This document shows positions 43,701 through 51,581 of a DNA stretch of 64,000 nt, in pieces. The notes beneath the pieces are model-generated. The model saw only the letters and a list, made by a program, of their open reading frames with translations, did no database searches and was not told the origin of the DNA. The position numbers were made by a program, and so were the translations under genes. Source of the stretch: Grimontia indica (GTDB taxonomy: Bacteria; Pseudomonadota; Gammaproteobacteria; Enterobacterales; Vibrionaceae); contig NZ_ANFM02000006.1 of assembly GCF_000333895.2 (NCBI RefSeq), positions 62,001 through 126,000 on the forward strand. The letters are read 5' to 3'. The first letter of the stretch is position 1, and each line of letters opens with the position of its first letter.

Positions 43701-44289
43701 CAAAGATAATTGCAGAGACGCGAAGAGCTCAGTTGGAACAGAATGATCCAACATGAGCGTCTTAGAGAATGGGTAATTATCTATTTTATGGTAAATAGAT
43801 AATTGCGTTTAATAGACTGAAATCTTTGAAGAAAGTGGGTAACGACAGACGTAGGAGAGTCAGATTTGGCGTAGCTGCATATCTTATTTAACATAAGATA
43901 GATAATGCGCACTTGGGCATCGCTAGTTAGCCGCTAGATTTCGGCAGAGTTTACACGAATTGGTCTTTGAAGTTTGGATACTCTGAGTCTGAGTTAATAA
44001 ATACAACCAAAACAAATCTATACTCGCGCACTCAACCAAACATGACTCCTCCCACAGACGCATAGCAGTTTGATACATCGAATTGCTTCAGTTCAGAGAA
44101 TTACTCGTAAAGATTTGAGACTGGCCAGCTTCCACTATGAACATCTGAGCTGACTTTCGTTACTCTCGTCATGTGTTCTCAGTAAACGGAAAACTGCCCT
44201 AAGGACATGTGAAACTATCAGGTTGTTTTTTCACAATGAATTCCATGGGAACACCTATCGAACTATTTCAATTAATAAGGGATAAACCA
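43701..44289. other. Intergenic region with two AT-rich inverted repeats
   Basis: About 590 bases without a supportable gene. It contains a perfect 12-bp inverted repeat (AATTATCTATTT at 43775-43786 with AAATAGATAATT at 43793-43804, 6-base spacer) and a second 8-bp one (43880-43887 with 43893-43900). The rest is AT-rich and probably holds the promoter of the carbonic anhydrase gene. Neither repeat has a T run. Confidence 0.5.
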
Positions 44290-45147
44290 ATGAAAGCAAG
44301 CAACCTTTGCATCATTACATTGGCTATGACAACGTCGTTCGGTGTGTTGGCAAAAGACGCAAACGCGCCGGTATCAGACGCTGTTATTTCTGAGCAACGT
44401 CAAGAGCTGGCTGAAAACACAGAAGATGAAGGATTTGGTCCTCAATCACCGCGTGATATTGATTCTAAAGCAGGCAATAACACCACTTTGTTCAGCACGG
44501 CACCGTCTTACACAGAAATGAACCTGTGTAACATCCACTTCCACAAAAATGCTGAGCACAAAGGCGGCGAATTTACGCTTTATGCAGGAAATGGCGATGG
44601 TGAAGGCTACCACACCGGTTACCGCTACTCTGGTAAGTTGTCAGATGCTGAACTCGCACCAGTAAAAAACAAGGTTTGCCCGAGTAAGCATGGCGACCTG
44701 AAACCTGGTGATACCATTGAAGTTCACTATGTTCACTCAACGGCGCAGGTTGAACCCGGCCCGACGCTTGGTGCGTGTTTGAGTGATGCCAACAAAAACC
44801 CGCAGCTTCGTGTAGAAACGCAGGTTTACGTGCTGGTGAACGATAAAAATGCTTACGACTTTGAAGAACTGACAGAGCATGAAGTTCAGGATGGCGTGCA
44901 TCAGGCGGTTGCGATTCCTACTAACACGGGCAAGCCAATTCAATACATGGGTTCAACCACTGGTCCTGGCTACAACGAGAAAGGATCGCCATTCCAGGTC
45001 ACCTGGAGCGTTCGTCCGAAAGTGGCGAAAGTGAATATCGAATCCGTTGGTGAATGGTGTGAAGGCAATGTCTTCGATGAAGACCATGCACACGGCGTGC
45101 GTAACCTTGTGGTGAACAAAGATCTGTTGTCTGAGATTGTGAACTAA
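44290..45147 (+). CDS. Delta-class carbonic anhydrase, exported
   Basis: Probable secreted or periplasmic carbonic anhydrase (CO2 plus water to bicarbonate) of the delta class, first known from diatoms. The protein is 285 residues and begins with a signal peptide (SNLCIITLAMTTSFGVLAKDAN). The zinc-binding histidines are visible as NLCNIHFHKNAEH (His83, His85) and TIEVHYVHSTA (His146 or His149); Glu89 and a Cys pair (80, 130, 163) are also conserved. The ATG at 44290 has AAGGG upstream and gives the signal peptide; a frame from 44209 only extends it. It is a single gene with a bidirectional terminator. Confidence 0.87.
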   Translation: MKASNLCIITLAMTTSFGVLAKDANAPVSDAVISEQRQELAENTEDEGFGPQSPRDIDSKAGNNTTLFSTAPSYTEMNLCNIHFHKNAEHKGGEFTLYAGNGDGEGYHTGYRYSGKLSDAELAPVKNKVCPSKHGDLKPGDTIEVHYVHSTAQVEPGPTLGACLSDANKNPQLRVETQVYVLVNDKNAYDFEELTEHEVQDGVHQAVAIPTNTGKPIQYMGSTTGPGYNEKGSPFQVTWSVRPKVAKVNIESVGEWCEGNVFDEDHAHGVRNLVVNKDLLSEIVN

Positions 45148-45226
45148 GGTTCTCTGAACAAGGGCGTAGACAGTGTTATGCGCCCTATTCTTCTTACTGT
45201 TTTGTTTGCCTTAGTAAGACAAAAAG

Positions 45227-45252
45227 AAATGGCGCTTTCGCGCCATTTTTCT
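45227..45252. terminator. Bidirectional terminator after the carbonic anhydrase
   Basis: Nine-bp stem (45227-45235 with 45240-45248), four-base loop, A-rich on the left and T-rich on the right, between convergent genes. Confidence 0.85.
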
Positions 45253-45637
45253 ATTCGTAACAAACCGCTTGGAGCTTATTTCCGTCTGGATCTCTAACGT
45301 AAGCAGCGTAGTAATTCGGCCCATAGTGCTCCCTTAAACCCGGAGCCCCTTCATCCGCGCCACCATTGGCCAATGCTTCAACGTAAAACTCATCGACCGC
45401 TTCACGGCTTGCCGCTTTAAAGGCGACGTGTGTACCGTTGCCCCATGTTGCAGGCCTGCCATCAAACGGCTTGCAGAGATACAGGAACGGCATTTGGTCA
45501 TCTTTGGCGTAAAGCGGTGGTTTACCGGGTGGTTTGGGTACACGTGTCATTCCCAACGGCTTTAATACCGAATCGTAGAAAGCTGACGCTCTTTCATAGT
45601 CATTAGTACCCAGTGTGATGTGGCTGATGATAGACAT
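45251..45637 (-). CDS. VOC/glyoxalase-family protein
   Basis: Small protein of 128 residues of the vicinal oxygen chelate superfamily. It begins ISHITLGTNDYERASAFYDSVLKPLGM, with the first metal ligand His, and ends YVRDPDGNKLQAVCYE, with a conserved Glu. Family members include glyoxalase I, dioxygenases and resistance proteins; the substrate is not shown. It is convergent with the carbonic anhydrase and is followed, on the minus strand upstream, by a small SOS-box gene. Confidence 0.88.
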   Translation of the reverse strand: MSIISHITLGTNDYERASAFYDSVLKPLGMTRVPKPPGKPPLYAKDDQMPFLYLCKPFDGRPATWGNGTHVAFKAASREAVDEFYVEALANGGADEGAPGLREHYGPNYYAAYVRDPDGNKLQAVCYE

Positions 45638-45681
45638 GTCTGAATCCTTATTTTCTTTCGCTCGGTACCGCTGAGCCTGAT

Positions 45682-45900
45682 TTATCTGTCGTTTTCGACC
45701 AGGGTGATAACGTCCCGAGCTTTAACAAAATGGTCTAGTTCGTGAGTTTTTATCCACCAAGTCGCCGCTTCCATGAGTAGTTCTGGGTCATCATTTTTGT
45801 TCGCAAAGAATGCATAAAAGGAGACGTTTACGTTATCTCCTTTCGTCAGGATTTTCTTTTTACAGACCTCAATAACTTTTGTGCGCAATGAATCTCTCAT
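45682..45900 (-). CDS. Unrecognised small protein with a LexA box upstream
   Basis: Protein of 72 residues without known domain. Segments are MRDSLRTKVIEVCKKK, VSFYAFFANKNDDPELLMEAATWW and HELDHFVKARDVITLVEND; it is helical and soluble. AGGTAAAAC precedes the ATG. The LexA-box-like CTGT-N8-ACAG site at 45936-45951 lies 35 bases before the start codon, so SOS control is likely. The VOC gene starts 45 bases downstream and might be in the same transcript. The role is unknown; DinI and YebG were considered and do not match. Confidence 0.65.
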   Translation of the reverse strand: MRDSLRTKVIEVCKKKILTKGDNVNVSFYAFFANKNDDPELLMEAATWWIKTHELDHFVKARDVITLVENDR

Positions 45901-45935
45901 GTTTTACCTGAATTAGGGCTATTCGAATCGCAATA

Positions 45936-45951
45936 CTGTATATAAATACAG
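45936..45951 (-). promoter_or_regulatory. LexA (SOS) box upstream of the 72-residue gene
   Basis: CTGTATATAAATACAG: both half-sites CTGT and ACAG and an all-AT spacer of eight bases match the E. coli-type LexA consensus CTGT-N8-ACAG. Nearest gene is the minus-strand small protein starting at 45900. The plus strand has no gene for over 370 bases. Confidence 0.75.
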
Positions 45952-46007
45952 CCCATGTTAAAAGTGGCACTTGTGAGAATTTGAACCACCCTACACTTCT
46001 TTTGAAT

Positions 46008-46277
46008 CTAGGGGCTGTTGACTTTTGGTGATGATTTTTGCAGCAGTTTGTGGGGATTTTATGCAAGGCAGAGGCTTCGATGTGTAGCTCGCCTACATGA
46101 GAAGTCGATAACGCAGCAGAACTTCCCCACAAACGCTGCCCGAAGGGTTCTGCTCTAAGCGTTTTATGCTTTGTTGAGGTGTATTTGCTTAGAATGACTA
46201 GGCGGCACACACCTCGCCGCGCCTAAAACGCTTATAGCGAGAACAAAATTTAACCACCAAAGGTCAACAGCCCCTAG
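46008..46277. mobile_element. MITE-like element with terminal inverted repeats
   Basis: About 262 bases (46012-46273) bounded by inverted ends: GGGCTGTTGACTTTTGGTG on the left and CACCAAAGGTCAACAGCCC on the right, with one mismatch in about 19. CTAG flanks both ends (46008-46011 and 46274-46277), consistent with a four-base target duplication of an IS5-like target; a TA duplication of IS630/Tc1-type is also possible. Inside is a further inverted repeat (46043-46056 with 46124-46139) so the transcript can fold. It carries no transposase frame. It sits 50 bases before the ACT-domain gene and between two SOS-box genes. Confidence 0.8.
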
Positions 46278-46327
46278 GGACGCGATACATTGAGTGGTAT
46301 TGATAGGATGTTGATAGTGAGAATTGT

Positions 46328-46723
46328 ATGGCGGGAATTGTTGATTTAAATGCCCTTTTAGCTTCGATGAAGCCAGAGCTGATGCAAGATGAGTTTGTGT
46401 TTTGCACCGTTTCGGGCGAGCTTGCAGATTTTGTTGAGCTAGCCCCACTGGCTACGTTTCAGGAAACCGAAGGGTTGACCTTATTGCTGGAGAAATCAGT
46501 GGCCGATTCTGCAAACATGGTATTTGAAGGTGTCTACCGTCAGATAACCCTGACGGTGCATTCAAGCCTCGATGCTGTGGGTTTAACGGCCGCAGTATCG
46601 ACGAAGTTGGCAGAGAAAGGCATCAGTGCCAACGTGCTTGCCGCCTACTACCACGATCATATCTTTGTGCAGGCAGAAAAAGCGGAAGCAGCGCTGGCGG
46701 CATTGCTGGAGTTTTCCGTCTGA
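46328..46723 (+). CDS. ACT-domain protein
   Basis: Small protein of 131 residues with two ACT-like units: residues about 1-60 (MAGIVDLNALLASMKPELMQDEFVFCTVSGELADFVELAPLATFQETEGLTLLLEK) and about 65-130 (YRQITLTVHSSLDAVGLTAAVSTKLAEKGISANVLAAYYHDHIFVQAEKAEAALAAL). This is the pattern of small ACT-domain proteins (DUF2241/ACT_7 type) that may bind amino acids. The ribosome site is weak. The MITE-like element ends 50 bases before its start, so its promoter is either in that gap or supplied by the element. A terminator follows. Confidence 0.85.
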   Translation: MAGIVDLNALLASMKPELMQDEFVFCTVSGELADFVELAPLATFQETEGLTLLLEKSVADSANMVFEGVYRQITLTVHSSLDAVGLTAAVSTKLAEKGISANVLAAYYHDHIFVQAEKAEAALAALLEFSV

Positions 46724-46725
46724 AT

Positions 46726-46757
46726 AAACTGGCTTCTAGTGAGAAGATGCCAGTTTT
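46726..46757 (+). terminator. Terminator of the ACT-domain gene
   Basis: Eight-bp outer stem (46726-46733 with 46749-46756) and an inner CTTCT/AGAAG stem, followed by T residues. Confidence 0.65.
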
Positions 46758-46775
46758 ACTATGAAAGCCCGAAGG

Positions 46776-47597
46776 TCAATTTAGCGAACTCGTTTCGCAA
46801 TATTTGCGGAGATCTTCACTGACCTTAAACTTGTGGCTTTGTGCTAAATGGAAGTGCACTAGCATCAACAGATCACTGGCGAAATATCTCTCGAAATCAT
46901 CTGCGTCATTTTCAATGCATATTGCTTCACAGCGCTGTGCATGTGTTCGCGCTTCCTCATATCGGCCTGCTTTAATGAAGCTCATAGCCAGTCGGTATTC
47001 AGCACGCTCTTCTTGCATCCAGCCTCCTGCAACTCGCCAAAACTGTAAAGCCAGTTGCGCTGCTTTTATCATTTGTTGGTCTTGCTCTATCGAGCGTTCT
47101 TCCAACCCCTCAAACTGACACGCTAAGTTATTACCAGTGATAGCAAGAGCACGCGCAAGGGGTTTTGATACTGAACTCGTGCTAACGCCTTCCGTTGCCA
47201 TCGTTAACCATTGAGAGGCTTGAGCTGTGTTTTCTAATGCGGCGTACTCATTGGCAATTTGCGCAGACACTCGGTGCTGATCATCGATCGCCAAATGGCT
47301 CATGTCAGAAAGCTTTTTGGTATGAAAGTAATCTGCCACGACTTGCGCACGAAGGCTTGAAGGAAGATTTGCTCGGTTAGGTGGCAAGGATGACAGTAGG
47401 TGTAATAGCTTGTCAGGAGCGTTCAGGTGTCCTATTGCTGTATGGAGTAATAAGGTCATCGCAGATTCGGTTTGCTCTGGTTCCAAGCTACCTAACATAG
47501 AGGCCATTGAATCAAAAACCGAGTTTGGCTCTGACTCATGTATTTGCCACCCTTGGTTCAATAGTGAATTGAAATCTTGTTCTTTATTGTTCGACAT
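46776..47597 (-). CDS. Unrecognised helical-repeat protein
   Basis: Protein of 273 residues that I do not recognise. It is alpha-helical throughout, with a TPR-like rhythm in residues about 110-270 (ANEYAALENTAQASQWLTMA, YRLAMSFIKAGRYEEARTHAQRCEAICIEND, SDLLMLVHFHLAQS), which suggests a protein-interaction role. No signal peptide or membrane segment is seen. AAGGA is well placed before the ATG. It lies between the ACT gene and a SOS-box gene, on the minus strand, in a region of other orphans. Confidence 0.75.
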   Translation of the reverse strand: MSNNKEQDFNSLLNQGWQIHESEPNSVFDSMASMLGSLEPEQTESAMTLLLHTAIGHLNAPDKLLHLLSSLPPNRANLPSSLRAQVVADYFHTKKLSDMSHLAIDDQHRVSAQIANEYAALENTAQASQWLTMATEGVSTSSVSKPLARALAITGNNLACQFEGLEERSIEQDQQMIKAAQLALQFWRVAGGWMQEERAEYRLAMSFIKAGRYEEARTHAQRCEAICIENDADDFERYFASDLLMLVHFHLAQSHKFKVSEDLRKYCETSSLN

Positions 47598-47748
47598 ACC
47601 GACTGTCCTTGTCCTGTTGAGTCTTCATTATGAGGCTTGAACAGGCGTAGTCGATCGCGATGCAAAGGCTCTGGAAGGACGTCACTATTTTTCTAGTGAC
47701 TAAAAAGCATTAATAAGCAAATACATAGGTGGTGCCTGAAGCACTGGA

Positions 47749-48060
47749 CTACTGGACCATGATGGGTTTACCTTCAGAAAGTACAACAAAGTACTCTCCT
47801 CGCATAAATACCCCTAACACTTTATTGCTGCTGATGTCTTCCCAGGCTGCACCATCATCAGATTGTGAAAATGCGTCGATGAACATCAACTTAACGTATT
47901 GCTCATAGGTCAGTACTTCGCGCTTCACGAAGCCACCAAATGGATAGTAAATCAAACTGCCGTCTCTCAAGTAGGCAGGGATCATCTGACCTTTTTGGTG
48001 CTCGTCAGAGCCGCTCATCACAACGGCTTTATAATTGTGTCGGTATCGGATTGCAGGCAT
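47749..48060 (-). CDS. Unrecognised protein with a LexA box upstream
   Basis: Protein of 103 residues without known domain: MPAIRYRHNYKAVVMSGSDEH, PAYLRDGSLIYYPFGGFV and VFMRGEYFVVLSEGKPIMVQ, probably a small beta-rich fold. A near-perfect LexA box lies ten bases upstream of its ATG, so transcription is likely induced on DNA damage. No good ribosome site is seen, which could mean a very short or leaderless message. It is flanked by other orphans. It may be a strain-specific SOS effector. Confidence 0.65.
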   Translation of the reverse strand: MPAIRYRHNYKAVVMSGSDEHQKGQMIPAYLRDGSLIYYPFGGFVKREVLTYEQYVKLMFIDAFSQSDDGAAWEDISSNKVLGVFMRGEYFVVLSEGKPIMVQ

Positions 48061-48071
48061 AACAATAAATA

Positions 48072-48087
48072 CTGTTTATATATACAG
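48072..48087 (-). promoter_or_regulatory. LexA (SOS) box upstream of the 103-residue gene
   Basis: CTGTTTATATATACAG with perfect CTGT and ACAG half-sites, an AT-only spacer, and TA on each flank as in the E. coli consensus. It is ten bases before the start codon of the minus-strand gene at 48060. The second such site in the window is at 45936. Confidence 0.8.
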
Positions 48088-48235
48088 TATAATTCTACTC
48101 TGTTTATGAAGAACGGCAAGCGGCTTTGATTAGACGGTTAACGGTAACGGTCTCAATTTCAGCGTTCGGGTATATGGACTTGTAGTGAAGACTGGTGAGA
48201 GTGGCGGATAGTCACCCGCCTAGATGTGAAAACTT

Positions 48236-48724
48236 CTATTTGTGATTCAGCAGCATGATGATGTCGTCTAACATCTCTTGCTCACCCTGCTTGTTCATGG
48301 GGTAACTCATGTCGACTTCTAACTCTTTCGCAAACTTTTGGAAGTATTTTGGAACATGAGAAAGGATGTAATCAGAACATTCACAGTGTTTGTTGTGGAT
48401 AAAGTTACGAATAATATGCTCGTAATCAACGTCTACATCACTCCCTGACACTCTATCCAAGAAGAACTCTCTCTTGTTGTCTTCCAAAAAGCGGATATAG
48501 CGGTTTTCAGTGAGGTATTTGTCCAGTAGTGCTTGCCTGATACAGGCCAATACAATACGTGAAGCTCGCTTAGGCTTTGTCTCGCCAGATTCTTTCAATG
48601 ATTCAAGAATCCTAGCTTCAAGGTATGGCGCATACTTTTTTTTATCGAAGAAGTCTTCTTCCACACGGGTAAAAAACTTCTCAAACTTCTTCTTGCGAAT
48701 CCAATTCGTCAGAATCCATTTCAT
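48236..48724 (-). CDS. Unrecognised basic/helical protein
   Basis: Protein of 162 residues that I do not recognise. It is charged and mostly helical, with a basic N-terminus (MKWILTNWIRKKKFEKFFTRVEEDFFDKKKY) and a cysteine pair (NKHCECSDYIL) near residue 112. No signal peptide. There is no strong ribosome site, but the frame is long and normal in composition. It stands between an SOS-box gene and a gap of about 300 bases. It may be part of the accessory region. Confidence 0.6.
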   Translation of the reverse strand: MKWILTNWIRKKKFEKFFTRVEEDFFDKKKYAPYLEARILESLKESGETKPKRASRIVLACIRQALLDKYLTENRYIRFLEDNKREFFLDRVSGSDVDVDYEHIIRNFIHNKHCECSDYILSHVPKYFQKFAKELEVDMSYPMNKQGEQEMLDDIIMLLNHK

Positions 48725-49026
48725 AGGCTTTATAGTCTTGGGTCTGTTAACGGCGCTAACCTACCACTGTTCCATGCGTATTGGTTAGATCTATGAAAAA
48801 ATTTTGCGCTTTGAGCGCCATTTTTTAATGAATAAGCACATCGAGTATAAATAATTGCTCTCAAATTGATGTGATCTGAAACATGCATGCTTAAGAAGCA
48901 TACACACCAATATGCTACTGGTTGGTTATACTTGGGATCTTTGTCTAGTTAACAACAGATTAGATGCGATTTAATAGCTTAGGTAACGTACTTGTCACAG
49001 AGAAAGTAAAGGTGTCGGGAGGCATC
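48725..49026. other. Intergenic gap without recognised features
   Basis: About 300 bases, AT-rich, between two divergent orphan genes. It must hold both promoters. I looked for an integron attC-like site near 48745 (TAAC-like ends) but no convincing pair was found. Confidence 0.45.
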
Positions 49027-49290
49027 ATGACAACGTTTGCACTGGGCCGAAAGACCATTATCAACGAAAGCTCCCTGGAGTATGACTGGATCAGACGACA
49101 GGTTGAAGAAGGCACAGAAAGATCGGAAATCATTGGCTCGATATTGCGGTGTTTTGGCGGTGATGAAGAGATAGCTGAGCTTTTCTATTCGATTGCCTTG
49201 GGGGAAAGTTCGCCTGGCATGTTACTGACACACTTAAGCTTGTCCGATTGGTCACCAACACCAGAGCATGAACTGCTAGAAAAAATGTAA
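49027..49290 (+). CDS. Unrecognised small protein
   Basis: Protein of 87 residues: MTTFALGRKTIINESSLEYDWIRRQVEEGTERSEIIGSILRCFGGDEEIAELFYSIALGESSPGM, mainly helical, acidic and soluble. The start is the ATG at 49027 with GGGAGG just upstream; a longer frame from 48964 lacks one. A strong terminator follows. I know no domain for it. Confidence 0.6.
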   Translation: MTTFALGRKTIINESSLEYDWIRRQVEEGTERSEIIGSILRCFGGDEEIAELFYSIALGESSPGMLLTHLSLSDWSPTPEHELLEKM

Positions 49291-49294
49291 AGCA

Positions 49295-49323
49295 AAAGAG
49301 GATGGGCTTGCCCCATCCTCTTT
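49295..49323 (+). terminator. Terminator after the 87-residue gene
   Basis: A 12-bp stem (49295-49306 with 49312-49323), A-rich left arm, T-rich right arm, five-base loop. It can act on both strands. Confidence 0.87.
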
Positions 49324-49359
49324 ATTCGATTCGGTATACAGAGGCAGTGAAGTCTATTA

Positions 49360-49563
49360 CTACTTAAATACTTCCATCACCATTGGAACGACTTTATACC
49401 AAACCGCGGCGCCGATACCCACCCAAACCAGTAACCAAAACAAGCGTGAGAGCCATGTATTTCGTGAGTGATAGCGGGCTGGATCCGGTTCTCCGCACCC
49501 TGGGCAAGATAACGCTCGTTTGGATACCTGTTTTTCACAAACCGGGCAAGCTACTAATGGCAT
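49360..49563 (-). CDS. Small zinc-ribbon membrane protein
   Basis: Protein of 67 residues with an N-terminal zinc ribbon (CPVC and CPGC spaced by about 11) followed by one membrane segment (LFWLLVWVGIGAAVWYKVVPMVM). Such proteins are common but have no assigned role; the ribbon is likely cytoplasmic. AGAGG lies upstream of the ATG. It is a free-standing gene. Confidence 0.78.
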   Translation of the reverse strand: MPLVACPVCEKQVSKRALSCPGCGEPDPARYHSRNTWLSRLFWLLVWVGIGAAVWYKVVPMVMEVFK

Positions 49564-49786
49564 GTAAACCTCTTATTCCTTTTTGACTCTTTTATAATGA
49601 TCGTCCGCGATATCAATTCGTGGGACGTTAGGTGATACATATTATTACGAGTCGCTTCACCTAACTAGATAGTTCGCGTAGAAATCACTGAAACGATCAA
49701 GTTCCTGAGAAAATTCATGAAAAACACATACTTTCTGACGGGAATGGCGTGAAGGGGAAACCGGGTAGCTTCCCCTTGATAAGGGA

Positions 49787-50413
49787 TCAGGCTTGGTTTG
49801 GTACGATTTGGACCTCGACACGTCGATTCTTTGCTCTACCTGATGAGGTTTCATTGGAAGCGATGGGTTGGGTTTCGCCATACCCCGTCACATACAAACG
49901 CTGTGCGTTGACCGCCGAGCGAAGCAGATACCCTTTCACACTCTCAGCACGTTTTTCGGACAAAGTGATGTTATATGTAGCATCACCTGTGCTGTCCGTG
50001 TGTCCTTCTATTCTCAGGAAGGTTTTATCATATTCGTTCATGACCCGGGCTACTGCATCAAGAGATTGGTAGAAACCCGGCGTGATGCCACTTTGGTTGG
50101 TGCCGAATGTAATATTAGAAGGCATCACCAGACGGATATTGTCACCTTCGCGTACAACTTCGATTCCAGATCCTGACAACTCTTCACGAAACGCGGCTTC
50201 CTGTTGGTCCATATACTGGCCGACAGCAGCACCTGCCAATGCGCCAATCGCAGCACCGATAAAGATACGTTTGTCTTTATGGTTGCCGGTAGCTTTACCT
50301 AATACCGCGCCAGTAGCGGCACCTATGGCTGCGCCTGTCCCTGTGTTTGAGGCACAGCCTCCAAGCGCCAGAGAAGCTGCAATTAAAGTCACAACAGGAA
50401 TAGATTTACGCAT
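49787..50413 (-). CDS. OmpA-family lipoprotein with glycine-zipper (YiaD-like)
   Basis: Outer-membrane lipoprotein of 208 residues. The signal MRKSIPVVTLIAASLALGGCASN ends in a lipobox (Cys20); residues about 24-70 form a glycine-zipper (GAAIGAATGAVLGKATG, GAAIGALAGAAVGQYM); and the C-terminal about 120 residues are an OmpA peptidoglycan-binding domain with EGHTDSTGDATYNITLSEKRAESVKGYL and GRAKNRRVEVQI. It tethers the outer membrane to peptidoglycan and resembles E. coli YiaD. GAAGGAGATA precedes the ATG. It is a single gene. Confidence 0.92.
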   Translation of the reverse strand: MRKSIPVVTLIAASLALGGCASNTGTGAAIGAATGAVLGKATGNHKDKRIFIGAAIGALAGAAVGQYMDQQEAAFREELSGSGIEVVREGDNIRLVMPSNITFGTNQSGITPGFYQSLDAVARVMNEYDKTFLRIEGHTDSTGDATYNITLSEKRAESVKGYLLRSAVNAQRLYVTGYGETQPIASNETSSGRAKNRRVEVQIVPNQA

Positions 50414-50740
50414 AACAATATCTCCTTCTTTCCACCCTCATACTTCGAGGGGCTCTACTCAGCCAGCTGGGCCAAGAGTATGCGTATTGATAAGGCCGCC
50501 AATCATAGATATCTGTAAGGTCCTGATTGTCAGCACATTGCAAACTTAATTTACAATTGAACACTGTTTTATAACCACATTGTGTATGACTACGGAATTC
50601 AAGATTGATTCAACGAGCTAGAGGAAAATGACTGACTTATTTTGACCGCGAATTTGTGAGGGTTAGCGAAAAGCGTTTAATCTTATGTAGTTACGACTGA
50701 AATATCGAAAACTATATAAGTTATAGTGCGTTAACTGTAT
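50414..50740. other. Intergenic gap upstream of the OmpA-family gene
   Basis: About 330 bases, AT-rich, which should hold the promoter of the OmpA-family gene. No operator, RNA or small gene could be supported. Confidence 0.45.
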
Positions 50741-50771
50741 TAAAATAAGGAGCAGTTGACGTCCCTGCTCC
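50741..50771 (-). terminator. Terminator of the 73-residue zinc-ribbon gene
   Basis: Seven-bp stem (50749-50755 with 50765-50771). Read on the minus strand it is followed by TTATTTTAAT, just after the stop codon. Confidence 0.75.
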
Positions 50772-50786
50772 TCTTACAACGGCGAC

Positions 50787-51008
50787 TTAATCACCGAAGT
50801 CGTGGACTGCGAGCTGGTAGATGTCGACTGGATCAACCCACTCAACCGTACCACACACAGTACAAGTGCACTCAGTATAGTCTTTATAATCGCCACCGGT
50901 TGGTGGTGTTGTCAGTGCACGAATAGCTGGATCATGGTGAGCTTGCTCACGTACTTCATGTCCAGTTTCTTTTTTGCAGCTCGCGCAGTACCAAGTGTGT
51001 ACACTCAT
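50787..51008 (-). CDS. Small zinc-ribbon-like protein
   Basis: Protein of 73 residues with two CxxC pairs (WYCASCKK and CTCTVCGTVEWV) that should bind one zinc ion. No membrane segment. It ends with a stem terminator and has AAGGAGATA before the ATG, so expression is well supported. The role is unknown. Confidence 0.78.
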   Translation of the reverse strand: MSVHTWYCASCKKETGHEVREQAHHDPAIRALTTPPTGGDYKDYTECTCTVCGTVEWVDPVDIYQLAVHDFGD

Positions 51009-51242
51009 CGTTATCTCCTTGCTTTAAATCTTGCTCCGTCGCGGTGAGTGTAATTTCATATAACCTCCAGTTTGTGATGCAATATTGAGACATGGAGCAA
51101 TTAGTCGGAAATAGACTTTTTCCGGCCACTTTTTAGCAAAGTAGTCAGCATGACGTAGGTGTTTCTAGGCAGTTCCCAATGTGTTTACACGTTGCGTTAA
51201 TGCTTTATGTTCAACAGGTTGCTCTCCATGGGGTCAGAAAAG

Positions 51243-51581
51243 ATGTTCAAACAAGGAAACCTCTTTAAAAGCTTGCCAAATGCCAGAATTAACGAGGTTT
51301 TTGAAGATTTAGTCAAACACCCGTTTGTCAGGATTGAGAGAATAGTGTCGCGAGGACAAACTTCTCCTGAGACAGGTTGGTACGATCAAGACGAAAATGA
51401 ATGGGTTGTCGTGTTACAAGGCAGCGCTGAATTAACGTTTGAAAGTGGCGAAGTCATGCCTTTGCAGGCTGGTGATCATGTCAATATTCCGGCCCGCACC
51501 AAACACAAGGTGAGCTGGACAGAACCCGAAAAAGAAACTGTTTGGCTGGCAGTATTCTACCCATCTGTCGATGCTGAGTAA
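51243..51581 (+). CDS. Cupin-domain protein
   Basis: Protein of 112 residues with a single cupin barrel. Motif 1 appears as the RGQTSPETGWYDQDENEWVVVLQGSAELTFESG stretch and motif 2 as AGDHVNIPARTKHKVSWTEPEKETVWL. The first motif lacks the usual HxH pair; only the second contributes a clear His. Function is unknown. The start at 51243 gives the expected beginning (MFKQGNLFKSLPN); the frame from 51207 adds 12 residues. It ends one base before the convergent stop of the next gene. Confidence 0.82.
   Translation: MFKQGNLFKSLPNARINEVFEDLVKHPFVRIERIVSRGQTSPETGWYDQDENEWVVVLQGSAELTFESGEVMPLQAGDHVNIPARTKHKVSWTEPEKETVWLAVFYPSVDAE

Noticed and set aside
45682-45900. Assignment of the 72-residue SOS-box protein as DinI or YebG
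   Set aside because: Residues and length patterns do not match either protein.
46164-46448. Frame across the MITE right end
   Set aside because: It begins inside the element and lacks a ribosome site; it overlaps the ACT gene on the opposite strand.
48740-48770. Possible integron attC-like site (TAAC-type ends)
   Set aside because: No matching partner core site and no cassette gene order; a chance resemblance.
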